From positions 1,550,001 through 1,614,000 of the forward strand of contig JAEILZ010000005.1 in assembly GCA_018873225.1 (NCBI GenBank): a stretch of DNA of 64,000 bases, read 5' to 3'. The notes below the pieces were generated by a model, which was given only the letters and a program-made list of their open reading frames with translations, was not told the origin of the DNA and searched no databases. Source of the stretch: [Phialemoniopsis] sp. UDSM-2020. Its lineage: Eukaryota > Ascomycota > Sordariomycetes > Thyridiales > Thyridiaceae. This document shows, in pieces, positions 9,788-19,308 of the stretch. The translations under genes and the position numbers were made by a program. Positions within the stretch are counted from its first letter, which is position 1. Each line of letters opens with the position of its first letter.

Positions 9788-10687
9788 TTAGGACTGCAAC
9801 GACTCGGGATGATCCGCCAACCACTGTTCCACTCGATCGCACGGGGCACACCAGATCTCCTTGTGCTCCGCCAGATATTGCAAGACCTCCTCAAGGACTG
9901 CAAACTTCTCTCCGGAAGTCTGAAGAAAAGGGTGGAAAAGAATGGACATGTAGCCGCCGGCTCCGACCAATGACTTCATCTCAGAGAGGAGGTGATCCCG
10001 GAACTCCCTCGGTGACAAAACGGCTTCCTGCTCCCCGTAAGATTTCCTGATTGATGCAAACTTCTCCATGTAGTAGAAAGCGTCCACCTCCCTCCAGTCA
10101 AATGGCAGGACCGTGGCTCCACGGATTTTGCGTGCCCCTTTGTCGAGCGGAGACACATACTTGATCCCGTACTGCTGGAAAAGATCATATGTTCTGTCAT
10201 TGATCGAACCGCCCGGTGGCCTAAAGCCCTTGTACCTGATACCTGCTTCCGCCGCTTTAGCCCAGCTCTTCTTGAAGTTGAGCTCCTCGTCGGCCTGAGA
10301 GAGACTGTTCCACACTTCGTGCTGAAATCCGTGCCATGCTACTTCGTGTCCTCGAGACTGCAGCTCCTTGATAGCTTGCGGGTAGACATCAAGGCTCCAG
10401 GACTCAGCGAAATACGTCGCTTTGATGCCGTGTTTGTCGAGCATGTCCAGCATGCGGGGCAGGTTCTCCCGGACCGAAAAGTGGTCTCCGATAGGCTGGT
10501 CCGCCGGCCACACACCCTTGTTGACGTCCTGCGCCTCGCCGAGATTGTCCATGGTGAAGCTGATGGCGGCCTTGGCCCCGTTAGGCCATCGTGAGGCCAT
10601 GTTTTCGTCTTGGGCGGCTATGTCTGGTTTGGAAGCTCTTGAAGTTGTGCCAGAAGTGCCGGAGTGGAATGTGGGGTCCTCGGCCAT
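9788..10687 (-). CDS. Polysaccharide deacetylase (NodB/CE4 fold, allantoinase/PgdA-like)
   Basis: A single exon encodes 299 residues from ATG 10687 (MAEDPTFHSG). NodB motifs appear in order: SFTMDNLGEA (the motif 1 Asp is followed by Asn instead of the usual second Asp), RGHEVAWHGFQHE with the metal-binding histidines, GFRPPGGSIND, LPFDWREVDAFYY, and ILFHPF with the last catalytic His. There is no signal peptide, which with the TMDN motif points away from secreted chitin deacetylases. It points instead to the cytosolic group that includes bacterial PgdA-type and PuuE-type enzymes. Fungal members often act on small amides or amidated sugars, so the substrate here is unknown. An upstream in-frame GTG is not used as a start. 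Confidence 0.85.
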   Translation of the reverse strand: MAEDPTFHSGTSGTTSRASKPDIAAQDENMASRWPNGAKAAISFTMDNLGEAQDVNKGVWPADQPIGDHFSVRENLPRMLDMLDKHGIKATYFAESWSLDVYPQAIKELQSRGHEVAWHGFQHEVWNSLSQADEELNFKKSWAKAAEAGIRYKGFRPPGGSINDRTYDLFQQYGIKYVSPLDKGARKIRGATVLPFDWREVDAFYYMEKFASIRKSYGEQEAVLSPREFRDHLLSEMKSLVGAGGYMSILFHPFLQTSGEKFAVLEEVLQYLAEHKEIWCAPCDRVEQWLADHPESLQS

Positions 10688-10918
10688 ATATATACTCGTC
10701 CCCACTTTGACGTAGCCGTCAAGATCTTGGGATCACTGATTTGAGAAGTATGCAGCGAATACATTAACCTTACGAGGACCAAAAGTTCTTGCTAGCAATA
10801 AAATCTGTTATGCGTTGAAAATCTTGCCCCTGCAAAGCATCCTTTTGAGCACTCATGCCTCTAATGGCTTGTTTTTTGTACATCTCCCTTCATGTAAGCA
10901 ATCAACATTGCTTGCGTC

Positions 10919-13071
10919 TCAGAGCTGACGCTCTTTGAGGGCGAAAGAACCTAACAAAGCGAGAGTTGAGCAACACAAAGAAACGCCATGACTGTAGGAT
11001 AAGCCCTTGACATAAGAGGCTACAATTTCTCTCGAAATTGCTGGATCAGTGTGTAGAATGTAGTCCACAGTTGACGCAGCCTTTCGGACAATCTTTCCAA
11101 CTCGTTAGCATGCGTCTTCAGGATCGGATGGTGGCTTTGGGTGTCAACTCACCTCCTGTCTTGTGGTCTCATCAAGACCAATATCGATAAGCCGTGCCTC
11201 TAGGGAGGTCGTCATGACCTCCGTCACGACAGCCCCGACTCCCGCAAGACCGATGATCATTCCAACTGACATCGAGAGATACATACCCGATGTAGCTGCT
11301 GCTTTAGTTGCTGGTGTCACAGCGGCCTGGACACTGATGAAGGCTGCGGAAGAGACCAGACCCGTACCAAATCCTCCTGGTAGGATATAGAGCGCTTCCC
11401 AAATGTTCGTATGCCCATGCCATCTGAGCAACAGCAGCGAGTAAGACAATGAGGAGGAGATGGTTCCCAGAATCATGATGTTCCTGTACCGACCCGTTCT
11501 AAGGAGGCTGTTAGTGACTGCTCAGTGGGCCGGGACCAGCGCCGCATCCAAAGTGATTAACCCACTGTCTAATTATAAGCCCGGACAGTATGCCGCCAAT
11601 CGCGTTACCAGCGACGGCTGGAAATAAATATGCACCCGCTGCTGTGTTGGAGACTCTCTCTGTGATCCGGAAATAGAGTGGTACCGCAAACATAAGACCA
11701 AGCTGAGCCGCAATCTGGGAACCCCCTATCAAGTAAGATAGAACAACGGTCTGATCGACGAGCAGGGAAATGGGAAAGATCGGCTCTCTGGCCCATCGAG
11801 TCTCGTTGACTGAGAACACGCCGGCAAGTATTGCACTTGTGCCGAGGAGGATGAAGATTAACGGATGTGTCCAGGGAATCTTGGTACCGCCAACTTCGAT
11901 AGGAAGCAGGAGTGTCAAAACGACAAGAGATAATAGTATGGAGCCGATCCAGTCCACCCTCGAGAGGGAAGAAGACTTGCGCTGCGGCTCAACAGTACCG
12001 TTCTGCCCATTTGATGAATCATCAGCTGCTGTCGAGGGAGGTGAAACAGGGTGGTCGTGTCGGCCAATGTGAGACGGTATGAAAATGACACTCAAAACCA
12101 GAGTTAGTAGAAATATTGGGGCTTGGCCGAGAAAAGACCAGCGCCAGCCGATGGTATCTGCGAGCCACCCTCCAACCGGTGCTCCAAGACTTCGACCCAG
12201 CGTTGCCAAAAGGTTCATACCTCCTTGCCAGGCCGCCAGATCTCGTAGTGGTACAAGGTCTGGAATAGCACAGATGTAAGCAGTTGTGCCATTAGAATGC
12301 GGGATGCGAGAAGAGGTAGACTAACCTGTGACGAGGAGCATTGACAGGACGCCCATACCAGCACCTCCGCTACCTGACACAATCCTTCCCAAGATGACTT
12401 GCCACATCGAGGTACCTATCCCTACTAGGAAGCTAGAAGTTGCAACAACTTATCAGTAGTCCGAGGACTATTTCTGAAAATTTGGAAAGATGTAGCTTAC
12501 CATCCTAGAGCCAAGGTCAGGTACGCGACTATCAGCAGTGCACGCCGGCCATAGATATCGCTGAGCTTTGCAAACTAGAAATCGAGCGTGCGGTCAGCGC
12601 CATGGTCTTCGATCCAGGTGTTATGATACATACGATACTCTGTGTGGCACACCCTGCCAATGTAAAGGCAGTAAATAGCCATGCTGAATCTTCCAAGTCG
12701 TTGAACTCGGAAGCGATGGTGGGATGCGTTGCAAGAACAAGAGACCCATCCGCGTTGGCAATCAGGGTGCCAATGATCAAGACCGTCACAACTCGAAGAA
12801 TGAATGCCTTGGAGAATTTTGACGTGGTGCCAGGTTCCTGTTGTCGCTCTTCGTCGACTGGCTTACGGCCTTCCGGTTGACTAGTAACACGGGGTATGAT
12901 TCTCTTGTACCACGGCTTGGTTGTATTTGAATCGTCAGGAGGGCCCGGGAAAGATAAAAAAGCCTGGACTTCCGAGCTTGACGACGCGTTGCTGCCTGTT
13001 CTGCTACGTCCAGCAATCAATGGCGTGCGTTCGTCCAGATCGCCAGAGGCTGGCTTGACTACCACGGTCAT
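10919..13071 (-). CDS. MFS transporter, DHA2 / vacuolar basic amino acid (VBA) type
   Basis: Six exons: 13071-12634, 12574-12501, 12432-12326, 12259-11566, 11498-11153, 11092-10919, encoding 610 residues. The cytosolic N-terminus carries DERTPLI, an acidic dileucine-type signal that in this family sends the protein to the vacuole. The first membrane span leads into ADGSLVLATHPTIASEF. Loop 2-3 has the MFS signature KLSDIYGRRA, followed by VILGRIVSGSGGAGMG and APVGGWLADTIGWRWSF. A long hydrophobic second half fits 14 spans. Intron 4 uses donor GTGGGT; this was chosen because it alone keeps phase into TGRYRNIMILG. The family exports or imports drugs or basic amino acids across the vacuolar membrane, and the substrate cannot be told. 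An upstream start at 13125 is possible but less likely. Confidence 0.85.
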
Positions 13072-14071
13072 ATTCGAGAGCTCAGTATCAATTAGCCTCA
13101 ACTTGGAAGCGCAACGAAGATGCAAGGGGGTAAGTCCTCAAAAGAAGCGCTTCGAGGAATTCTGTGCCAGATGACTACTTGCACAAAGGTTGAATGACAG
13201 CTCAAAATTTTCAATTGGCGTTCACAGGTATCATACCAGTTCGGCTTGGCAGTTCCGATATGGCAATGGCGTCACATGCAATTGTATGGCGACATGCATT
13301 GCACTATTTCATTTTACGGTCCGGGCCCATTTCCCTCATAACCCCTCTCACTGAATTAACCTCGAGTCTACATTAGATAGTTTAACGATTATTTAAACAA
13401 GTTTCAATTCATTGGCATATTCGGTATCGGGCGTCCTGCCTTTTAGTCCTAGGTTCGACACCCTGTGTAGCCTGATCTTGCGGCTCCACCTCCCTCCCTT
13501 CCGCAGTCTATGTAATCCCAAACGCACATGCGCCTTGAAGAAAGCAGGTAGATTCAGACTAGATGCTTCAGGCTGCTCTTCTTTGTGCCTGGCATCCATA
13601 GGAACAACTAGGGCCCAAAGATTGAGGCTAGCGTAGAGACCAAAGATTTCGTTCTAGTTCCTTGACAGAGGTTATCCCACAACCTAAGCTTGAAAACCTG
13701 TGCTTACATGCAGCATCGATGTTGTTAGCTAGCCCTACCACCTCTATAGTGTCAAAACACAGTATTTGAAAGTTTCTCTAGTACTGAAGCAGGTGCAGAA
13801 CCATCGAGCTGGGCTAAATTCCTTATCTCGAATTTTTGAGTTGCAGATTTTAACCCATGAGCTGCGCACCCCACGTTTTGCTCATTGGGGCGCGCGATGG
13901 CGAAATAGCACGCGAGACGAGCGACAGGGATCAGCACATGCAAACAGCCACCCTACCATCATGTGTAAATGCATAATACATCACTTCATCCCAACTTCAA
14001 TTCGCCAATACTACTGTTTGCTGGATTCTCCAGCAAAGTACGACTGCGAAAGATCCAACAGTCTGGAAACA
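13072..14071. other. Divergent intergenic region, MFS transporter / sulfatase
   Basis: One kilobase between two divergent genes, so it should hold both promoters. The frame of sulfatase exon 1 is open upstream to 13766 but has no signal peptide there, so I treat that part as 5' UTR. I see no repeat or RNA gene. Confidence 0.6.
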
Positions 14072-16086
14072 ATGGTTCGCCTCCTCGAAGCTGTGTCTGC
14101 TGCCATTGTGGCTCTGTCCGGGCTGGATGTCGTTTCTTCCTCAAACACATTCCTGCAGAAGCCTCTTGATCCTCTGTCAAGCTTGTTGGATGCGGCAAAA
14201 GAGCAGAACGCCGATGTCGGGAAGGCCGGAGGGCGGCAGCCCAATGTCGTTTTCATCCTCACCGACGATCAGGATCTTCACCTACAGTCATTGGACTATA
14301 TGCCACTCACCAAGAAACACATAACCGACCAAGGAACATTCTTCAAGCGTCATTTCTGTACCACCGCGGTCTGCTGCCCTTCGAGGGTATCTCTACTCAC
14401 CGGCAAATTGGCACATAACACGAATGTCACTGACGTATCCCCTCCGTACGGTAAGTCAATTGACCACGATGAATGACAATGGAATAAAAGTGCAGCCAGG
14501 CTTACATGATTCAAACTAGGTGGTTATCCCAAGTTCGTCGCTGAGGGACATAATGACGCATATCTCCCCGTCTTTCTTCAGGACGCTGGCTATAATACAT
14601 ACTACACTGGAAAGCTCTTCAATGCTCACACGGTCGAGAACTACGCAGACCCATATCCCAGAGGCTGGACTAGTTCTGAATTCCTTTTGGACCCCTATAC
14701 GTACCAGTACCTGAACTCGACCTTTCAGCGGAATCGAGACCCGCCTGTTAGCCACGAAGGCGAGTACACGACCGACGTCCTCGCCGGCAAGGCGCTTGGG
14801 TTGTTGGACGAGGCGTTCGAGAGCGACAAGCCCTTTTTCCTAGGCGTAGGTGTGGTGGCACCGCACTCCAACGTCGATGCGTTTCCCCTCGACTTTGACC
14901 CCAGAGAAGTGAAGGCACGCAGCGAGGCTGCAAGCCTGATGATTCGAGGCGCTGATGGTCTGCCCGTCATGACGCCGCCGATAGCAGCAGAGCGCCATAA
15001 ACACCTCTTCCAAGACGTGGTCGTGCCGCGTACCGAGAACTTCAACCCGGACAAGGAGTCTGGCGCAAGTTGGATCCGGCAGCAACCTAAGCAACCTGAC
15101 GACAACGTTGCGTTCAACGACCACTTCTATCGCCAGCGGCTGCGGGCGCTCCAGGCTGTGGATGAGCTTGTCGACAGCGTATTTGAGAAATTAGAGGCTG
15201 CTGGCGTCCTGGACAACACCTACGTCTTTTATTCTACCGACAATGGATTCCACATCGGCCAGCACCGGCTGCAGCCTGGGAAGGAGTGTGGATACGAGGA
15301 AGATGTAAACATCCCCCTCATCGTCCGCGGTCCCGGCGTGCCGGCAGGCGAGGTTTCTGAAATCGTCACGACCCACACGGATTTGCTACCCACCTTCCTC
15401 AACTTAACCAACGCGAATACTGCGTCAGCCGACTTTGACGGCCTCTTCATTCCGCTTACGAAAGAAGGTCTCGACGATGCAAAAGAGACCCGGCATGAAC
15501 ATGTCACGGTGGAGTACTGGGGATTCGCCGTCTCCGAGGGTGCATGGGGCCAGTTCGGCTCCAACGAGACATACTGGATCAAGAACAACACATACAAGTC
15601 TCTGAGGGTAATATCCAAAGACTACAATCTCTACTACTCTGTGTGGTGTAGCAATGAGCACGAGCTTTACGACTTGAATGTGGGTAGTCATCCTGGCCCA
15701 TTTCGGAGTTGAAACTAACATTACTGACTGTGCAGGCTGATCCGGGTCAACTCAACAACCTTCTCCATCCAGACGCCAAAGGCCCATCGACTCTCCTAGG
15801 CCACCCCATCAGCAAAATCGTGGCGAGGCTCGATGCACTTCTCTTCGTTACCAAGTCTTGCAAGGGTAGTACTTGTGTCCGTCCCTGGCAAGCACTCCAC
15901 CCACAAGGGAACGTCGATTCTCTTAGAGACGCCTTATCGCCCCGCTTCGATGCTTTCTACAAGAAACAGCCTTCTATTGAGTACTCTCGTTGCGAATTGG
16001 GCTATCTTGTAGATGCAGAAGGGCCACAGTTTGAGCAGCACGGGCATGTCTACTGGCGGGGCACTCGTTGGAGTGATTGGACGTGA
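14072..16086 (+). CDS. Secreted sulfatase (arylsulfatase family)
   Basis: Three exons, 14072-14450, 14520-15679 and 15736-16086 (introns GTAAGT..TAG and GTGGGT..CAG), give 629 residues. ATG 14072 starts a signal peptide (MVRLLEAVSAAIVALSG). The metal-binding start of the sulfatase fold is PNVVFILTDDQDLH. The signature CCPSRVSLLTGKLAHN contains the Cys of C-x-P-S-R, which is oxidised to formylglycine in active enzymes. The second metal site is STDNGFHIGQHR. Several Asn-x-Thr sites fit secretion. The C-terminal exon keeps the usual LYDLNADPGQLNNL, which marks the end of the fold. It probably releases sulfate from aryl or sugar sulfate esters outside the cell. The length fits fungal arylsulfatases. 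Confidence 0.92.
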
Positions 16087-16453
16087 TTCAGAAGCAAAGA
16101 GCCGGAAGAGCTAGATGGGATGAGGGCAGATAAAATGCTCTGGTCTGGTCGCGTGTATCTTGAAAAAGCTTTCTGTCGACCGCGGATCATTGGTAAACCA
16201 AAGCACCACCGCCATGGTTGTGCTCCTGTTTCTTCAAAGTTTACCGAGAACCATACGTCTTGTTCATCTGGATTTTGTGTCAAAGTACCAGAGGGATTGA
16301 AATCCATCGTCTATAAATGAAAAGAATCCCCTCGGTTTGTTCGAGCAATAATTAGCTCTTCGCTTGCCTCAGATTCTGTCCACACGCCCATCGTCCTCAT
16401 TCTCCTTCCCAATCACCCTCGCCTTCTAGATCAACCATAATATCAGGGACAAT
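16087..16453. other. Short intergenic region
   Basis: This separates the sulfatase stop from the next start on the same strand. A CT-rich leader at about 16360-16430 precedes the orphan gene. Nothing else is visible. Confidence 0.55.
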
Positions 16454-17176
16454 ATGGGCCTTCTGCTTGCCGTTCGCGCACCTGACGGTGACTCCGAACA
16501 AGATGTAGTCGAGCGCTTGAAAGAACTTCGTCAGTACGAGCTCGCGGTACGCTACGGCAACTACCTACAGAGAGTGTGCAAAGACGTCAAGGCTGCATCC
16601 AGGTATTACCAGGCCAGGTATTTTCCGCAGACCTACGGATGGGATCGCTACTGGACGACAATCAACAACTACATTCAGGACGAGCGCCCAGCATGGCTCA
16701 GGTATATTGATCCTTACACTGGTACAATCGCCGACGACCAGATCAAGCATACTCTAGCTGTGTTCTACGCATGCAGAAAAATGAATCTCGACTTGAATCG
16801 TACCCTCAAGAGGATCGAGATGTATGCCAATCGGGATCAGCTTGTGCATGGCTGCTCCGTTGATATTCATGTCGCAAATGGCCAATGGCATGACCTTGCA
16901 TTCACCTTGGCATGCGACATTGATGATATTCCTGCCGTCTTTCCAGCAGATTTACGAGCCCGCACTCCGATCTTGCAAACGATCATTAACGGCGTTGTCG
17001 ACGAGTACTTCAAAAGACACAATAAGTTAAAGCTTGATGATTATAATTGCTGGTTTCAAAAACCAATCTTCTACAACACAACTATAAGAACAGATAAAGA
17101 CAAGCTTGAAGAACATATAAGGATTGCAAAGAAGGCTGTTAAGAAGTATAATAAACTAATACAACAAACACAGTAG
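16454..17176 (+). CDS. Hypothetical protein, 240 residues, no recognised domain
   Basis: An intronless open frame of 240 codons follows a CT-rich leader. I recognise no domain, signal peptide or membrane span. The protein is rich in Tyr and Arg in the first half (YYQARYFPQTYGWDRYWTTI) and Lys-rich at the end (EEHIRIAKKAVKKYNKLIQQ), where a helix is likely. Codon use changes along the gene: the first two thirds are mixed, but the last 60 codons or so are clearly AT-rich, unlike neighbouring genes. That could mark an orphan gene, a young gene or a transferred piece. The length of the frame supports a real gene, but a fortuitous frame cannot be excluded. Confidence 0.5.
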   Translation: MGLLLAVRAPDGDSEQDVVERLKELRQYELAVRYGNYLQRVCKDVKAASRYYQARYFPQTYGWDRYWTTINNYIQDERPAWLRYIDPYTGTIADDQIKHTLAVFYACRKMNLDLNRTLKRIEMYANRDQLVHGCSVDIHVANGQWHDLAFTLACDIDDIPAVFPADLRARTPILQTIINGVVDEYFKRHNKLKLDDYNCWFQKPIFYNTTIRTDKDKLEEHIRIAKKAVKKYNKLIQQTQ

Positions 17177-17964
17177 CAGGACAGTAGTGTTTATCAAAGG
17201 ACTGAGTTATTTACTTTTTACAGATATGAAAATAGTATAGCTTATTCATTAAGTCCCAATATAAAAAGAGGGAGGAGGCCTTTGCTTCAATGTTACCCAT
17301 CAGCATTGACACGGGTGACAAAAAGGTAATGCCCCGGGTACTACCTTTAGGCCCACGCCCACACTTGTGGCTGCTTTGCGCCCCGTCCCTTTCGGGTTCA
17401 GTCTTGTTCTCAAACTGCGGTATTTGTTTACGCGCCTCGCACAAGCCTCGCCCGGACCGTCATCTGTTCGATGACCCCCCCTGCGTCAAATCTCAGAGGG
17501 GTCGAATCGAACTCGGGGCCTTTGGCAGGGGCTTGCGGACGTTTCTGAAGGGGGATGGGATGGTGGTCTTTGCGAATAATCTGATGAGAGTTTGACGTTT
17601 CTCTCACCGCTGCACCATCTCTTCGTTCCTTGGGATGAGGTGTTGTTAAACTCCCTTAAAAGGGGTAGAGGGAGATAGTTGCCTTTTATTCGACGTTTCC
17701 ATTGCAACATGACCAACATAGGTTTGGGGTTTACCAGTCGCTTTGACATTAGAGGGAGCAAATCGAACAAATATTACATTCTGTCTCGCACTGTTGCAGC
17801 TCATTTTCACTCCAAGCGCTTTGCATATATCATGGGAAAACATATCAATATCCCATCAAAAGCCAAATCTCTGCTACGGTACGCATACATGGTGATGACG
17901 CGCTGCCAACGCCGACAAATAAACATATTAGAACAAATACTAGCCATCAGCCGTTCCGCCATTT
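17177..17964. other. Intergenic region with a tRNA-like degenerate segment
   Basis: About 0.8 kb between convergent genes. On the minus strand an A-box-like TGGTGCAGCGG (17607-17617) and a B-box-like AGTTCGATTCG (17503-17513) lie about 100 bases apart, but the T-stem and acceptor stem do not pair. I see no intact tRNA and no protein gene. Confidence 0.5.
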
Positions 17965-18978
17965 TCAATGCTGAGCCAAGCTCGCCACATCAGGCAAGCC
18001 CTCATCATCCCCATCCTCGACCATGGGTTCAGCAGACGTCCCCGTGCCGCTCTCCCCAGGCACACCCTCCGTCCCGTCAGGCCTCCGAGGCGGCCTCGCC
18101 CCGGACTCAATTTCATAGTCGCGCCGAATCCTCTTGATAGTCCGTACAGAAACACCATAATCCCTCGCCAGCGCCGTGGCGCTCGCCTCCCCGCCCGCAC
18201 CCGCGATCGCCCGCTCCGTCTCGTCGCTGAGCTTCCGGGGCCGGCCCGAGCGCGGCTTATCACGGTTCGTCCCCTGGTGCGCGAAGCGGTTGAGCGTGAT
18301 GTTGACGGTGCGCCGCCCCACGTTGAAGCAGTCGGCCACGACCGACTTGGGCAGGCCCGCGGCGACGGCGGCCAGGATCGCCGCGCGCATCTCGCCCGAC
18401 ATGCGCCCGTTGTCTGGGCGCGTCCGCCCGAGCTCGGTGCCCAGCTCGCGCAGGCGGGGGATGTCCGGGAACAGGTCCATGCGGGGGCCACGTGGGCGCC
18501 TGCGTGGGAAGCTCGCCGGCATGTCTTCTCCGCCCGTCGGTGGTTCCTGGGCCACGGCAGCGCCGGGCTCGCCTGAGGCGGCGGGGGCTGGGGGCTGGTC
18601 TGGCACCGGTCTGAAGGAGGGCTCTAGGGCTTCTGTGGGCACCGGGGCATACTGGAGGTGTGGTGGAGGGGCTGGTGACGCGGACTGTCCCGCAGCTGAG
18701 GAGTGTGATGATGGCGGGAAGGGGTACTGTTGAGGCTGAGGTTGAGACTGTGGGTGGAAGTAGGCCTGATCATAGGGTGCCTGATCCTGTGTGGGTATGG
18801 ATGAGTGTGGTTGTGATGTCGATCCTGGTACTCCTTGGGGGTCTAGAGCTTGAGGAGACTGGATGGGAGCAGCCTGGGCCGCATCTGAAGCTGCAGCAAG
18901 CACTCCATTCTCCTGGCCCTGCTCTGAGCCCAACGCATCTTCAGAGCTGCCATCCCGGGCCGGAGGTGAGGGCGACAT
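17965..18978 (-). CDS. Pro/Gln-rich protein with Tc1/mariner-type tandem HTH DNA-binding domain
   Basis: A single exon encodes 337 residues from ATG 18978 (MSPSPPARDGSSEDA). The N-terminal half is disordered and rich in Pro, Gln, Ser and Ala. From about residue 180 a basic linker (FPRRRPRGPRMDLFPDIP) leads into two helix-turn-helix units. The first is around MSGEMRAAILAAVAAGLPKS and CFNVGRRTVNITLNRF. Between them is DKPRSGRPRKLSDETERAI, the GRPR-type linker of Tc1/mariner transposases. The second is TALARDYGVSVRTIKRIRRD. The DDE catalytic domain is absent and the frame ends in a short acidic tail. It looks like a domesticated transposase DNA-binding module used as a nuclear regulator; that role is inference. 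The frame runs open to 19056 upstream but without an ATG. Confidence 0.7.
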   Translation of the reverse strand: MSPSPPARDGSSEDALGSEQGQENGVLAAASDAAQAAPIQSPQALDPQGVPGSTSQPHSSIPTQDQAPYDQAYFHPQSQPQPQQYPFPPSSHSSAAGQSASPAPPPHLQYAPVPTEALEPSFRPVPDQPPAPAASGEPGAAVAQEPPTGGEDMPASFPRRRPRGPRMDLFPDIPRLRELGTELGRTRPDNGRMSGEMRAAILAAVAAGLPKSVVADCFNVGRRTVNITLNRFAHQGTNRDKPRSGRPRKLSDETERAIAGAGGEASATALARDYGVSVRTIKRIRRDYEIESGARPPRRPDGTEGVPGESGTGTSAEPMVEDGDDEGLPDVASLAQH

Positions 18979-19308
18979 ATTGCTGCGTGTGTCTGGCCTT
19001 GAGGCAAAACTTTGTGACCATCCAAAACGATCCACGACGCGCTTTCGGAGGTGCAAACAAGCTCAAACGCAGTACAGGCTAAACTCAATTGCGAGCGAGC
19101 TCGGACCACTTGTGGGGAATGCCTAAAGGGGGAGGGGCGATTAATTGTTCCACCTTCCCGACCTTGAAGCTTGGCATGAGCTGCTAGGTCAACATCATCA
19201 TCATCCTCGAGAAAGGAGAGCAAGCTTTCAAAATTCAATCATTCAATGTGTCTCATTAATTTACGCTCATGATAATGTTATGCCCTCGACCTCGATGCCT
19301 TGCCACGC
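18979..19308. other. Short intergenic region
   Basis: This is the 5' flank of the HTH protein and the 3' flank of CTF18. Nothing else is seen. Confidence 0.5.

Noticed and set aside
13440..13470. B-box-like GGTTCGACACC suggesting a tRNA.
   Set aside because: There is no A box at the right distance and the T-stem does not pair.
19057..19238. Upstream extension of the Tc1-HTH frame and overlapping short frames.
   Set aside because: The extension has no ATG, and the first ATG in frame (18978) opens the disordered N-terminus.
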